Origin: Flavobacteriales bacterium
GTDB lineage: Bacteria > Bacteroidota > Bacteroidia > Flavobacteriales_G > Salibacteraceae
NCBI GenBank assembly: GCA_020435995.1
Contig: JAGQYO010000035.1
Location: forward strand, 1 to 34,358
Reading direction: 5' to 3'
DNA: 34,358 nucleotides
The position numbers and the translations under genes are program-made. Positions 1-7,988 of the stretch are shown here, one piece after another. Position 1 is the stretch's first letter; every line of letters begins with the position of its first letter. The notes beneath the pieces are model-generated. The model searched no databases. It saw nothing but the letters and a program-made list of their open reading frames with translations, and was not told the DNA's origin.

Positions 1-48
1 ATGATATCATATAATGTGAATGGAGTTAAGACGAGCGCTCTACCGATC
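1..48 (+). pseudogene. possible 5' remnant of an exonuclease III-like gene
   Basis: Frame 1 reads MISYNVNGVKTS before running into the heptamer array and stopping at a TAA near base 84. ISYNVNG matches the conserved beginning of exodeoxyribonuclease III proteins (family consensus close to MKIISYNVNGIR). No other exonuclease III sequence follows. What is seen is a match of about eight residues; the inference is that only the first dozen codons remain and the rest was lost or displaced when the repeat array formed. The match is short and the window starts here, so chance similarity remains possible. Confidence 0.3.
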
Positions 49-146
49 ACTGGTAACTGGCAACTGGTAACTGGCAACTGGTAACTGGCAACTGGTAACT
101 GGTAACTGGCAACTCGCAACTGGTAACTCGCAACTCGCAACTAGTA
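49..146. repeat. 14-copy heptamer tandem array (ACTGGYA/ACTCGCA)
   Basis: Fourteen consecutive 7-base units fill exactly 98 bases. Most are ACTGGTA or ACTGGCA; the later units include three ACTCGCA, and the last is ACTAGTA. The array ends one base before the ATG of the polymerase gene at 148, so it replaces the normal leader and no separate ribosome binding site is visible. The units drift in sequence toward the gene, while the 7-base register is perfect throughout. Copy-number slippage here would alter the leader but not the coding frame. Confidence 0.95.
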
Positions 147-147
147 A

Positions 148-3100
148 ATGCATTTAAATTGTCACACATACTACTCCTACAAATTCGGAGCGATAGCGCC
201 CGAAGAACTCCTCGAGCAAGCGCGAGAGTGGGGAATTACCTCATTGGCCCTAACGGATGTAAATAGCACTTCGGCTTGTTTGAATCACGTGCGTATTGCC
301 CATCGGTATGGGGTGAAACCAATCCTCGGAATTGACTTTAGAAAAGGTGCCCAGCAGAAATTTATTGCCATTGCCAAAAACAACAAAGGCTTCGAAGAAA
401 TCAACCGTTACCTCTCTCAAATTCTGCACAAAAAGGAAAGGTTGCCCATCGTTCCAAAAGGTATTGGTTCGGTATTAAAACACGCATTTATTATCTATCC
501 TTTTACTTTAGATAATAAAATTGAATTACTTGATAATGAATTTATTGGAATTAAGTCTAAAGATTTAATTCGATTGCAGTTTTCTAAGTGGAAAAACGAA
601 GAAAACAAGCTGGTCGCCTTGCAAACGGCTACCTTTAGAAACAAGCGCGAATACAATGCACATCGCCTCCTTCGGGCAGTAGATAATAACTGTTTACTGA
701 GCAAACTTCCACCTGAAGAAGTATCACCGGCAACGGATTTGTTTTTACCTCCTGAGGCCATTAAAGAAGCGTTTAAGGATTTTCCACATCTCATCGAAAA
801 CGCTAACCGAATACTTGAGCAATGCTCCATCGATATTGATATGGGGCAAAATGGGCAGCCTGCCGTTCCCAAAAATCAAAAGACCTATTCAGGTTCTGCC
901 GAAAAAGATCAAAAACTCATTAGAAAACTGGCCTATGATGGACTCAATTATCGGTACGATAACCCAGAGAAACCCATTGTTGAGCGAATCGAAAAAGAAC
1001 TTGAAATCATTATCGACAGGGGTTTTGTTTCGTATTTCCTGATCAATTGGGATATTGTAAACTACGCTCGGCGCAAGGGCTATTTCTATGTGGGACGGGG
1101 CAGCGGGGCCAACAGCATTATTGCATACTTGCTGCGTATTACCGATGTAGATCCCATCGATTTGGACTTGTATTTCGAGCGGTTTATCAACCTCTACCGC
1201 CAAAATCCACCCGATTTTGATATTGATTTCTCTTGGCGCGACAGGCAGGATGTTACCGATTATATTTTCAAAAGGTTCCCAAATACGGCTCTATTGGCTA
1301 CTTACAGCACTTTTCAGTACCGAGCTGTGGTGCGCGAACTTGGGAAGGTATTTGGGTTGCCCAAGCATGAGATAGATCGTTTGGCTTTGGCCAGAGGAAA
1401 TATTGGGAAATTGGATGGCGTGTCGCAGTTGGTTATGAAGTACTCCATGCTTATTCAGGGTTTTCCAAGTCACTTGAGTATTCATGCTGGCGGAATCCTT
1501 ATTTCCGAGAAGCCGTTGGAGTGTTATACGCCCACATTTATGCCTCCAAAAGGATTCCCTACTACACAGTTTGATATGGTGGTGGCCGAAGATCTTGGAT
1601 TATACAAATTTGACATTTTAGGACAAAGGGGGCTAGGTAAAATAAAGGACGGGGTGGAATTGGTAAGAATCAATAATCCGCGAGATGAGCAGTTGGATAT
1701 CCATGACATGCGCCGTTTTAAGAAAGACGAAAAAGTTAAAGAATTGCTTAGAGAAGGGAAGGCCATCGGATGCTTTTATGTAGAGTCGCCCGCTATGCGC
1801 ATGTTGCTCCGTAAACTCAAGGTCGATAACTATTTGGGCTTGGTGGCGGCTAGTTCTATCATCCGACCAGGAGTGGCCAAAAGTGGAATGATGCGCGAAT
1901 ACATTTTGCGATATCGAAATCCCGAGCGGCGCAAGTTGGCTCATCCAGTTATGCTTAGCATCATGCCCGAAACCTATGGCGTGATGGTTTATCAAGAAGA
2001 TGTAATTAAAGTAGCACACTACTACGCTGGTCTTACTTTAGGCGAAGCTGATGTATTGCGCAGGGGTATGTCGGGTAAGTACCGATCTCGTGAAGAATTT
2101 CAAAAAGCGAAGGAGCAATTTTTTTCCAACTGTGCCGAAAAAGGTTATCCCGAAGAAGAAGTGGCCGAGATATGGCGGCAAACCGAGAGTTTTGCGGGTT
2201 ACGCGTTCTCTAAGGGTCACTCGGCCAGTTATGCGGTAGAGAGCTATCAGAGTTTGTTTTTAAAGGCTCATTACCCCTTAGAATTTATGGTGGGAGTGAT
2301 TAATAATGGGGGTGGGTTTTACCGAACTCAGTTTTATGTACACGAAGCCAGAATGCACGGAGCCAATATCGAAGCGCCTTGTGTAAACAAATCAGATTAT
2401 GAGTGCACCATTTTTGGGAAGGATATTTATCTGGGTTTAAATATGTTGCACGAGCTTGAAAGTAAAGTAGCGCAGCAACTTGTGGTCGAACGAAAGGTGT
2501 ATGGTGCGTTCAAAGATTTCGACGATTTTGTAGATCGTATGGCCATCAGCATTGAACAAATTTCGATTCTCATACGCATTGATGCGTTTCGTTTTACGGG
2601 CAAAAACAAACGCGAATTACTTTGGGAAGCACACATGAAACTGACCAAGGAAACCAAAAAGGAAATATTTAGAAACGAATTGTTTGAGGTAAGGAGAACG
2701 GAGTACCAAATGCCCAATTTGCTCGTGGAGCGAATGGAAATGATTTTTGATCAAATAGAACTTTTGGGATTTCCACTCACCAACCCTTTCGAGCTGCTTA
2801 GGGTGGACCACCCCAACAAGCTATTGGCTGCAGATATGCCCAATTATCTGGGGAAAACGATGGAAATATTGGGTTATATGGTTACGGTAAAGGACACAAA
2901 AACCACCAAGGGCGATCGCATGAATTTCGGAACGTTTATCGATCGGGAAGGCCATTGGATTGATACAGTTCATTTTCCTCAAGTTACTGCCATGTATCCC
3001 TTTCGTGGTCGAGGGGTTTATGTAATTACGGGCAAGGTGGTGGAGGAATTTGGGTTTTATAGTCTGGAAGTGGCCAGTCAAGTTAAGTTGGATAGGATAG

Positions 3101-3189
3101 AGGATCCCCGGTATGTAGACATTAAAAAGGCAAGTAGGATAGGGCTGGTGCATAGTGATCGGAAGAAAAGTGGCATAGTTGATTCTTAG
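148..3189 (+). CDS. DNA polymerase III alpha subunit, short second-copy (DnaE2/ImuC-like) type
   Basis: This is a C-family replicative-type polymerase of 1013 residues, shorter than typical housekeeping DnaE. The order is an N-terminal PHP domain (about 1-200), the polymerase core with VGRGSGAN near 315-323, the catalytic PDFDIDF with Asp356 and Asp358 and a third Asp in KFDILG near 489, helix-hairpin-helix regions, and a C-terminal OB fold (about 900-990). The PHP metal site is degraded: the usual HxH is NCH (residues 4-6) and the usual TDH is TDV. PHP-based proofreading is therefore unlikely. In Bacteroidota such short DnaE copies usually sit in damage-inducible dinB operons and do error-prone synthesis; dinB is not in this window, so that role is inferred. 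The ATG directly after the repeat array is the only sensible start. Confidence 0.92.
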   Translation: MHLNCHTYYSYKFGAIAPEELLEQAREWGITSLALTDVNSTSACLNHVRIAHRYGVKPILGIDFRKGAQQKFIAIAKNNKGFEEINRYLSQILHKKERLPIVPKGIGSVLKHAFIIYPFTLDNKIELLDNEFIGIKSKDLIRLQFSKWKNEENKLVALQTATFRNKREYNAHRLLRAVDNNCLLSKLPPEEVSPATDLFLPPEAIKEAFKDFPHLIENANRILEQCSIDIDMGQNGQPAVPKNQKTYSGSAEKDQKLIRKLAYDGLNYRYDNPEKPIVERIEKELEIIIDRGFVSYFLINWDIVNYARRKGYFYVGRGSGANSIIAYLLRITDVDPIDLDLYFERFINLYRQNPPDFDIDFSWRDRQDVTDYIFKRFPNTALLATYSTFQYRAVVRELGKVFGLPKHEIDRLALARGNIGKLDGVSQLVMKYSMLIQGFPSHLSIHAGGILISEKPLECYTPTFMPPKGFPTTQFDMVVAEDLGLYKFDILGQRGLGKIKDGVELVRINNPRDEQLDIHDMRRFKKDEKVKELLREGKAIGCFYVESPAMRMLLRKLKVDNYLGLVAASSIIRPGVAKSGMMREYILRYRNPERRKLAHPVMLSIMPETYGVMVYQEDVIKVAHYYAGLTLGEADVLRRGMSGKYRSREEFQKAKEQFFSNCAEKGYPEEEVAEIWRQTESFAGYAFSKGHSASYAVESYQSLFLKAHYPLEFMVGVINNGGGFYRTQFYVHEARMHGANIEAPCVNKSDYECTIFGKDIYLGLNMLHELESKVAQQLVVERKVYGAFKDFDDFVDRMAISIEQISILIRIDAFRFTGKNKRELLWEAHMKLTKETKKEIFRNELFEVRRTEYQMPNLLVERMEMIFDQIELLGFPLTNPFELLRVDHPNKLLAADMPNYLGKTMEILGYMVTVKDTKTTKGDRMNFGTFIDREGHWIDTVHFPQVTAMYPFRGRGVYVITGKVVEEFGFYSLEVASQVKLDRIEDPRYVDIKKASRIGLVHSDRKKSGIVDS

Positions 3190-3292
3190 TTTTTAGATGC
3201 TAACCATCTACTCGGGTATTTCACTTTCAAAATTGCTTTAGTATTATCGTATTTAAAGCTAAATAAGCGTCATAATAAACAAGAGGTATGTA

Positions 3293-4327
3293 CTACTTCA
3301 CTGACTCAAAAGGAAAGACAGTTTTCCAATCATTTTTCATGTTAACAATGGTCCAATTATTTGCTTCAGATGCTATCAATCCCTCCTTTAACCGACCAAC
3401 ATGAGAAAGGCTATCGTAAGCCCATTCTCGCTCAGTATCTGTATGATGAATAAAAAGGTTAAGGTAGGGCAGTGAGTTGCTTGCCGTGTACTGCATCATA
3501 GCCAAGTCGCCATCAGAGTTTCCAGCACAAAAAACTGGTTTTTTACCGATGATTTTATTAATATTTATGGGTTTACCCTCCTTGTCGTTGATAAAATCCA
3601 GCTCGGGCGTCCTTTCAATTACATACTTTCCGTTTTCCAATTTAAAATTTGTCGTAATTGTTGAGCCTATGATTTGCTCTGAAGGAATCTTGTAAACGTC
3701 GGAAACCAATGCTCGCATAAAATAAACTCCACCTCCGGAAACGATATAGGTTTTAAAACTATTCTGCTGTAAGTAGTCGAGCAATTCTAACATCGGTTTG
3801 TACACCAATTCCTTAAATGGTCTTTTAAACTTTGGGTGCTCAGAGCTGTTGTTCCAAGCAATTACTTCTTTTTGAAATTCCTCCTGGGTTAGCCCTCCAT
3901 GAGTGACCATTACAAGCGTTAAGATATCTTTGGTGTGGAAGGTTTTCATGGTTTCTTTGTCATTCTCGAGCACGGCTTTAAAAGGCTGTTCTACCCTCCA
4001 TTCGGGATGCTCTGGTGCCAAAGCTTTAATCTGGTCCATTGCAAAAATGAATTGAAAGTAGTTGGGCTGCTCAGCCCAGAGCGTTCCGTCATTATCAAAT
4101 ACCGCAATTCTGTCTTTAGGTTCGATGTAACCCGAATTGGATGAATCTGTAGCGCGAGTAACAAAATTCACAATGGCCTTTTTGGCTTTGCCTTCGTTCC
4201 ACGATTCTAAAACCGGTTGTTCTGAACCTTTTTTCTTAGCATCGTCAATTGATGTGCTTTCATTTGTGGAGGTACAGCTGCTGAATATCAAGAAGCTGGA
4301 GATAGTGAGAATGACTATAATTTTCAT
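3293..4327 (-). CDS. HAD-superfamily phosphatase lipoprotein
   Basis: A 344-residue exported hydrolase. The N-terminus is a lipoprotein signal peptide ending in FSSC, with Cys18 as the lipid anchor. The HAD nucleophile motif is FDNDGTLW (Asp78 and Asp80). Motif II lies in the segment containing VSGGGVYF, and the late acidic motif is GNSDGD. The pattern resembles phosphoserine-phosphatase-like HAD proteins, but the substrate cannot be read from sequence. It lies directly downstream of the arylsulfatase on the same strand, and this pairing suggests they are used together, for example to release inorganic groups from external polymers or metabolites. A strong intrinsic terminator sits only about 15 bases before its ATG and no separate promoter is obvious, so expression may depend on read-through. 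Confidence 0.85.
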   Translation of the reverse strand: MKIIVILTISSFLIFSSCTSTNESTSIDDAKKKGSEQPVLESWNEGKAKKAIVNFVTRATDSSNSGYIEPKDRIAVFDNDGTLWAEQPNYFQFIFAMDQIKALAPEHPEWRVEQPFKAVLENDKETMKTFHTKDILTLVMVTHGGLTQEEFQKEVIAWNNSSEHPKFKRPFKELVYKPMLELLDYLQQNSFKTYIVSGGGVYFMRALVSDVYKIPSEQIIGSTITTNFKLENGKYVIERTPELDFINDKEGKPININKIIGKKPVFCAGNSDGDLAMMQYTASNSLPYLNLFIHHTDTEREWAYDSLSHVGRLKEGLIASEANNWTIVNMKNDWKTVFPFESVK

Positions 4328-4341
4328 AACCTGAATTAAAA

Positions 4342-4365
4342 AAAGCGGGACAATTGCCCCGCTTT
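4342..4365 (-). terminator. intrinsic terminator after the arylsulfatase gene
   Basis: An 8-bp perfect stem (AAAGCGGG with CCCGCTTT, 8-base loop) is followed on the minus strand by a run of seven T. It begins 12 bases past the sulfatase stop codon and ends about 15 bases before the ATG of the HAD lipoprotein, so it lies in the leader of that gene. Confidence 0.85.
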
Positions 4366-4376
4366 ATAAAGTGTAA

Positions 4377-5930
4377 TTAATTGTTTGTAGGGGAAGCTAA
4401 TTGCTCCAATACCTGCTCGAGACTGAAGCTCGCTGCTTTTTGTCTGGGAGGGTACTCTTTAAATGTCATTAGAAATTGACCAACAATATCTTGTGCCGGA
4501 ACTAACATAAACGCGTGGTCTAATAACCAGTCGTAATACGTGTTTGACGTAATGGTGGCGAATTCATAGGGATCTCTTCGCAAGTTATAAATCATAGGTA
4601 ATCGAAGCGTTGTGAATGGTTCGCTCCAAGTTTTGAGCGTGCCTTGCGCGCGTTGCTCCATAAAAACCAACTTCCAATCGTTGTATCTGAAAGCAGTTAA
4701 ATCGCCATCGTCAGAAAAATAAAAGAGTTCTTTTCGCGGTGATTTTTTTTCTTTACCAGTCAACATAGGAAGCATGTTATAACCATCAAGGTGTACCTTG
4801 TAATCACGGCTCATAGCTTTGTGGCCTTTAAGTAATTTTTCTTTTACATCGGCTTCACCGGCTGCTGCAAGAAATGTGGGAAGCCAATCCATTCCAGAAA
4901 TCATCTCATTTGAAATTGAGCCAGCTTCTATCCCATTAGGCCATCTCACCATTGAAGGGACTCTCCAGCCACCTTCCCAATTGGTGTTTTTCTCTCCTCT
5001 AAATGGGTTTACCCCAGCATCTGGCCAAGTATTCTTATGTGGTCCATTATCAGTGCTGTAAGCTACAATCGTGTTTTCGGCAATTCCTAGTTCATCCAAC
5101 AATTCTAGAAATTTGCCAATGTGCATGTCGTGTTCAATCATTCCGTCTCCGTATTCATTTTGACCAGAAATCCCACGATTTTCTTCCTTTACGTGAGTTC
5201 TAAAGTGCATTCTTGTTGCATTCCACCACACAAAAAACGGTTTATCGTCGGCTACTGCTTTCTTAATGAATGCAATGGCTGCCTCTGATGTTTCATCATC
5301 TACTGTTTCCATTCTTTTTTTGGTAAGTGGCCCTGTATCTTCTACTTTACCACCAGCCCATGAATGAATAACACCTCGAGGTCCATATTTTTCTCTAAAA
5401 CCAGGAAATTGTTCCTCAGTTGGATAGTCAGGGAGTTCTGGCTCTTCCTCAGCATTTAAATGATAGAGGTTTCCATAAAATTCATCAAATCCGTGATTTG
5501 TGGGAAGATGTTCATCGCGGTCTCCCAAATGATTTTTTCCAAATTGGCCTGTAACATAACCATGTGGTTTTAAAAGGACAGCTATGGTAGGATCTTTCTC
5601 GTTCATCCCATTTTTTGCGCCCGGCAATCCCACCTTGCTCAATCCTGTTCGATACACGCTTTGTCCGGTAATAAAAGATGAACGACCTGCAGTACAGCTT
5701 TGCTCTGCATAATAATCGGTAAACATCATGCCCTCCTTCGCAATTCGGTCAATGTTAGGGGTTCTGTATCCTACCAATCCAAAGGTGTAGGCGCTGATAT
5801 TGGATTGCCCTATGTCATCACCCCATAATACCAAGATGTTCGGTTTTTTATTTTTTTGTGCTTGTGCTGAAATGGAGGCTGCACCCACCATCACTATGCT
5901 TATGAGGAGCATTAAACTTGTCTTTTTCAT
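4377..5930 (-). CDS. secreted arylsulfatase
   Basis: A sulfatase-family enzyme of 517 residues that would hydrolyse sulfate esters outside the cytoplasm. The start at 5930 is chosen over an in-frame ATG 39 bases upstream because it begins directly with a signal peptide (MKKTSLML..., cleavage near AQA). Metal ligands Asp38-Asp39 follow the NILVLWGDD motif. The formylglycine motif is C79-T-A-G-R83, a known variant of C-x-P/A-S-R, so activity needs a formylglycine-generating enzyme that is not in this window. GKNHLGD and STDNGPH match later conserved metal and substrate positions. The natural substrate (sulfated glycan or small aryl sulfate) is not evident. It is flanked by terminators on both sides. 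Confidence 0.93.
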   Translation of the reverse strand: MKKTSLMLLISIVMVGAASISAQAQKNKKPNILVLWGDDIGQSNISAYTFGLVGYRTPNIDRIAKEGMMFTDYYAEQSCTAGRSSFITGQSVYRTGLSKVGLPGAKNGMNEKDPTIAVLLKPHGYVTGQFGKNHLGDRDEHLPTNHGFDEFYGNLYHLNAEEEPELPDYPTEEQFPGFREKYGPRGVIHSWAGGKVEDTGPLTKKRMETVDDETSEAAIAFIKKAVADDKPFFVWWNATRMHFRTHVKEENRGISGQNEYGDGMIEHDMHIGKFLELLDELGIAENTIVAYSTDNGPHKNTWPDAGVNPFRGEKNTNWEGGWRVPSMVRWPNGIEAGSISNEMISGMDWLPTFLAAAGEADVKEKLLKGHKAMSRDYKVHLDGYNMLPMLTGKEKKSPRKELFYFSDDGDLTAFRYNDWKLVFMEQRAQGTLKTWSEPFTTLRLPMIYNLRRDPYEFATITSNTYYDWLLDHAFMLVPAQDIVGQFLMTFKEYPPRQKAASFSLEQVLEQLASPTNN

Positions 5931-5974
5931 AATTAAATGTAGATTTTCACAAGTATAAGTAGAGAACATAAAAA

Positions 5975-5993
5975 AGGCCGCATAAAGCGGCCT
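5975..5993 (-). terminator. intrinsic terminator after the small Spy-like gene
   Basis: A 7-bp GC-rich stem (AGGCCGC with GCGGCCT, loop ATAAA) lies 22 bases past the stop codon of the gene ending at 6016. T runs flank it on both strands (TTTTT on minus, ATTTTTTT on plus), so it could work in both directions, although only the minus strand has a gene to terminate. Confidence 0.85.
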
Positions 5994-6015
5994 AATTTTT
6001 TTATGAACTTATAAT

Positions 6016-6498
6016 TTATTTTGAAGGAGCTGCTGCCGGATTTATTGCCACAAGTGGAATTTCCATAGCTAAGGCAGCATCTACCATGATGTCAATCTTG
6101 TTTTCAACTTGATAGTATTTAACAACGACTCCTGCGGGAAGTACTTTCTTAAATTTTGGATAATAAGAGTTTAATAGCTTATTTCTTTCTGTTTGCGCAG
6201 CCGAAGCCTTGAGCCATAATTCATCAGCTTTTTCGTCAGTCATTTGGTCCATATTCGCTGCATAATCTAGGATGATTGTATATACTTTGCTTTCTACATC
6301 AAATAATTTTTGATTGAGCTCATTATATAAAGGCCAAAACACTTTAGACTGATCTTCAGTCAAATTCATGGCATCTGAAATAATACCTTTTTTCTCAGCA
6401 TTTAATACTGATCTTGAATATTCTAAATAATCTGCATCATTTTGAGCAAACAATGTACTTGCTAATAAAGTTAGACCTACAATAAGGAAATTTTTCAT
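6016..6498 (-). CDS. small helical periplasmic protein, Spy/CpxP-like
   Basis: A 160-residue protein with a clear signal peptide (MKNFLIVGLTLLASTLFAQ). The mature part is predicted to be mostly helical, with LTEDQSKVFWPLYNEL around residue 46, which resembles the LTxxQ motif of the Spy/CpxP/zinc-resistance group of periplasmic chaperones and metal sensors. It ends in an Ala/Pro-rich tail. It is monocistronic: a candidate promoter lies just upstream and a strong terminator just downstream. It is divergent from the copper operon, so an envelope or metal-stress role is possible, but this is only suggested by position and motif. Confidence 0.7.
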   Translation of the reverse strand: MKNFLIVGLTLLASTLFAQNDADYLEYSRSVLNAEKKGIISDAMNLTEDQSKVFWPLYNELNQKLFDVESKVYTIILDYAANMDQMTDEKADELWLKASAAQTERNKLLNSYYPKFKKVLPAGVVVKYYQVENKIDIMVDAALAMEIPLVAINPAAAPSK

Positions 6499-6527
6499 GT
6501 GATTTTAATTTTAAATTTTATTTGGCG

Positions 6528-6555
6528 CAAAAGTGCGCTAATTCTTAGGTTCAAA
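6528..6555 (-). promoter_or_regulatory. candidate Bacteroidota-type promoter for the Spy-like gene
   Basis: On the minus strand, TTTG (6552-6555) is followed after 16 bases by CACTTTTG (6528-6535), one mismatch from TAnnTTTG. A start near 6521 would give a leader of about 22 bases. The spacing is slightly short. A GCGC...GCGC hairpin overlaps the -7 element and could be an operator or chance. Confidence 0.4.
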
Positions 6556-6756
6556 CATTCAGAAAAAAAGATTATTTCATTTAATCGTTCTTATGAACTA
6601 TCCCTCGATAAAAAGCAAGAGGGCCATGTTCGTGCTGGAAGAAATGCAGCTACTTGAATCTTAAATGGTTCAGATTAGGTGGATGAACCCTGAAGATTTT
6701 ACAAAGAATAAATTAGGAGTAGTGCCGAATGAGATTCTTTTATAAATTTACACCCC

Positions 6757-7215
6757 TTGAAAGTTTGCTTCGATATATTGAAAAGTAAAAAGATATTTTT
6801 AAGAATGTCAGCTTTGGCCATGTCCTTTGTGATACTTGTTGCATCGGTCAATTGGTCAATAAATGTTCATTATTGCGGAGATACACTTATCAATTTTGCT
6901 TTCGTTGGAGAAGCTGAAGGGTGCGGAATGGAAGAATCGGATCAAATCTGCGATGTTGATGCAGAGAATTCGAGCTCTTCAGTTGGTAAAACCTGCTGCA
7001 CAAACAAAGATTTAGCTTTTAGCGGAGAGGATAATATACGCCGTATTGTATCGTCAGAATTGGTCAGTTTTTACCATTTTGCTTTTGTAAGTATACAAGC
7101 GGTTAGTGTTGTTTGGAGCGATTTAGGCGGAATTACTACCTATCCGATTTCAGGAAATGGCCCGCCATGGCTCAATGAAGATATTTTAATCAAGGCCCAA
7201 GTTTTTATTATTTAG
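6757..7215 (+). CDS. HYC_CC_PP family membrane/exported protein
   Basis: A protein of up to 152 residues carrying the three marks of the Bacteroidota HYC_CC_PP family: HYC after an N-terminal hydrophobic segment, a CC pair (KTCCTNK) in the middle, and PP near the C-terminus (NGPPW). Extra Cys residues sit in EGCGM and QICD. These conserved Cys/His residues on the outer face would suit metal or redox work; the biochemical role is not established. No ATG precedes the signal segment: TTG codons at 6757 and 6778 are both possible, and 6778 fits better if the -7-like TAAATTTAC at 6743-6751 is used. An ATG at 6805 would remove the positive N-region (KSKKIFLR). It leads the copper operon. Confidence 0.75.
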   Translation: MKVCFDILKSKKIFLRMSALAMSFVILVASVNWSINVHYCGDTLINFAFVGEAEGCGMEESDQICDVDAENSSSSVGKTCCTNKDLAFSGEDNIRRIVSSELVSFYHFAFVSIQAVSVVWSDLGGITTYPISGNGPPWLNEDILIKAQVFII

Positions 7216-7274
7216 ACCTACTTCGAACCTCCTACCTACCTTCCCTCATCAAGTTTTTTACTTATTCGATTGTT

Positions 7275-7772
7275 ATGAAAATTATCATTTTAATGTTAAT
7301 TGTTCCATTGTGGTTTGGGTGCTTTTCTCAAGAAGCAATAGGTGCCTTTCCAAATGTTGAACTTAGAACCTTGGATGGTTCAAAAATCAATACTTCGGAA
7401 ATCAAAAATGGAAATGCGCCTATGCTCATTATTGTTTGGGCCACTTGGTGTCACCATGCAATGGACGGAATGTCGAGTATTTCTGATGATTATTATAGTG
7501 ATTGGGTAGAAGAGTACAACCTAAAAATTATTGGGGTTTCGGTTGATGATATGCGCAATATACCAAAAGTGGCACCACTGGTAAACGGCAAGGGATGGGA
7601 GTTTGAACATTACATTGACCAAAATGCGGATTTTAAAAGGTCGCTAGGTATTAATGCACCTCCTCATTTATTTATTGTCAACGCGAATCGGGAAATTATA
7701 TGGTCATTCAATTCATTTAACCCAGGCGATGAATTGGAAATTTCAAAAATGTTAAGTCAAATAAAAAATTAA
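7275..7772 (+). CDS. TlpA-like thioredoxin-fold lipoprotein with CHHA active site
   Basis: A 165-residue extracytoplasmic thioredoxin-fold protein. The signal peptide ends in a lipobox-like WFGC (Cys16). The fold is shown by the WATWC strand and turn (55-59), GVSVDD, and the cis-Pro loop INAPPHLFIV. Where TlpA proteins have CxxC, this one reads C59-H-H-A62, followed by M63 and M66. It keeps only the first cysteine, so it cannot do ordinary dithiol/disulfide exchange. Cys, two His and nearby Met are all good Cu(I) ligands, so copper binding or delivery, as in SCO-type proteins, is a reasonable inference. It is 59 bases after the HYC_CC_PP gene and 4 bases before the metal-binding lipoprotein gene. 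Confidence 0.82.
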   Translation: MKIIILMLIVPLWFGCFSQEAIGAFPNVELRTLDGSKINTSEIKNGNAPMLIIVWATWCHHAMDGMSSISDDYYSDWVEEYNLKIIGVSVDDMRNIPKVAPLVNGKGWEFEHYIDQNADFKRSLGINAPPHLFIVNANREIIWSFNSFNPGDELEISKMLSQIKN

Positions 7773-7776
7773 AGTT

Positions 7777-7971
7777 ATGAATTGGAAATTATTGGTCCTC
7801 AGTGGAGGAATTATATGTGGGTCTCTTTTTATTGGTGGTTGTAATAGTGGAAAAACAGGCCAAAAGGTAGTGATGACGGAATATCAATGTCCTATGAATT
7901 GTGAAGAAGGTAAAACGTACAAGGCCGAAGGCAAATGCCCCGTTTGCAAAATGGATTTAAAAGAAATTTAG
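7777..7971 (+). CDS. small heavy-metal-binding-domain lipoprotein
   Basis: A 64-residue protein with a lipoprotein signal peptide (lipobox IGGC, Cys22) and one metal-binding domain of the type found at the N-terminus of CusB-like efflux adaptors and in free-standing copper proteins. The domain runs from YQCPMNCEEGKTY to GKCPVCKMDLKE, with four Cys and two Met as likely ligands. It starts 4 bases after the preceding stop and is followed 17 bases later by the MbnP-like gene, within one operon. It probably buffers or passes on copper at the envelope. Confidence 0.85.
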   Translation: MNWKLLVLSGGIICGSLFIGGCNSGKTGQKVVMTEYQCPMNCEEGKTYKAEGKCPVCKMDLKEI

Positions 7972-7988
7972 AACAAAGGAAAACAACT

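Noticed and set aside
49-146. CRISPR-like array
   Set aside because: Units are 7 bases with no spacers; it is a simple tandem repeat.
2051-2239. Open frames on either strand inside the polymerase gene
   Set aside because: They lie wholly within a strongly supported gene, have no motifs, and their composition follows from the real frame.
3194-3210. Hairpin TAGATG/CATCTA after the polymerase gene
   Set aside because: Only 6 bp, AT-rich and without a T run, so not supported as a terminator.
6593-6745. Short plus-strand frames (24 and 26 codons, one directly after the other) in the gap before the copper operon
   Set aside because: No recognisable motif, an internal stop between them, no ribosome binding site, and overlap with the likely promoter region of the first operon gene. 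The 258-base gap otherwise holds nothing clear.
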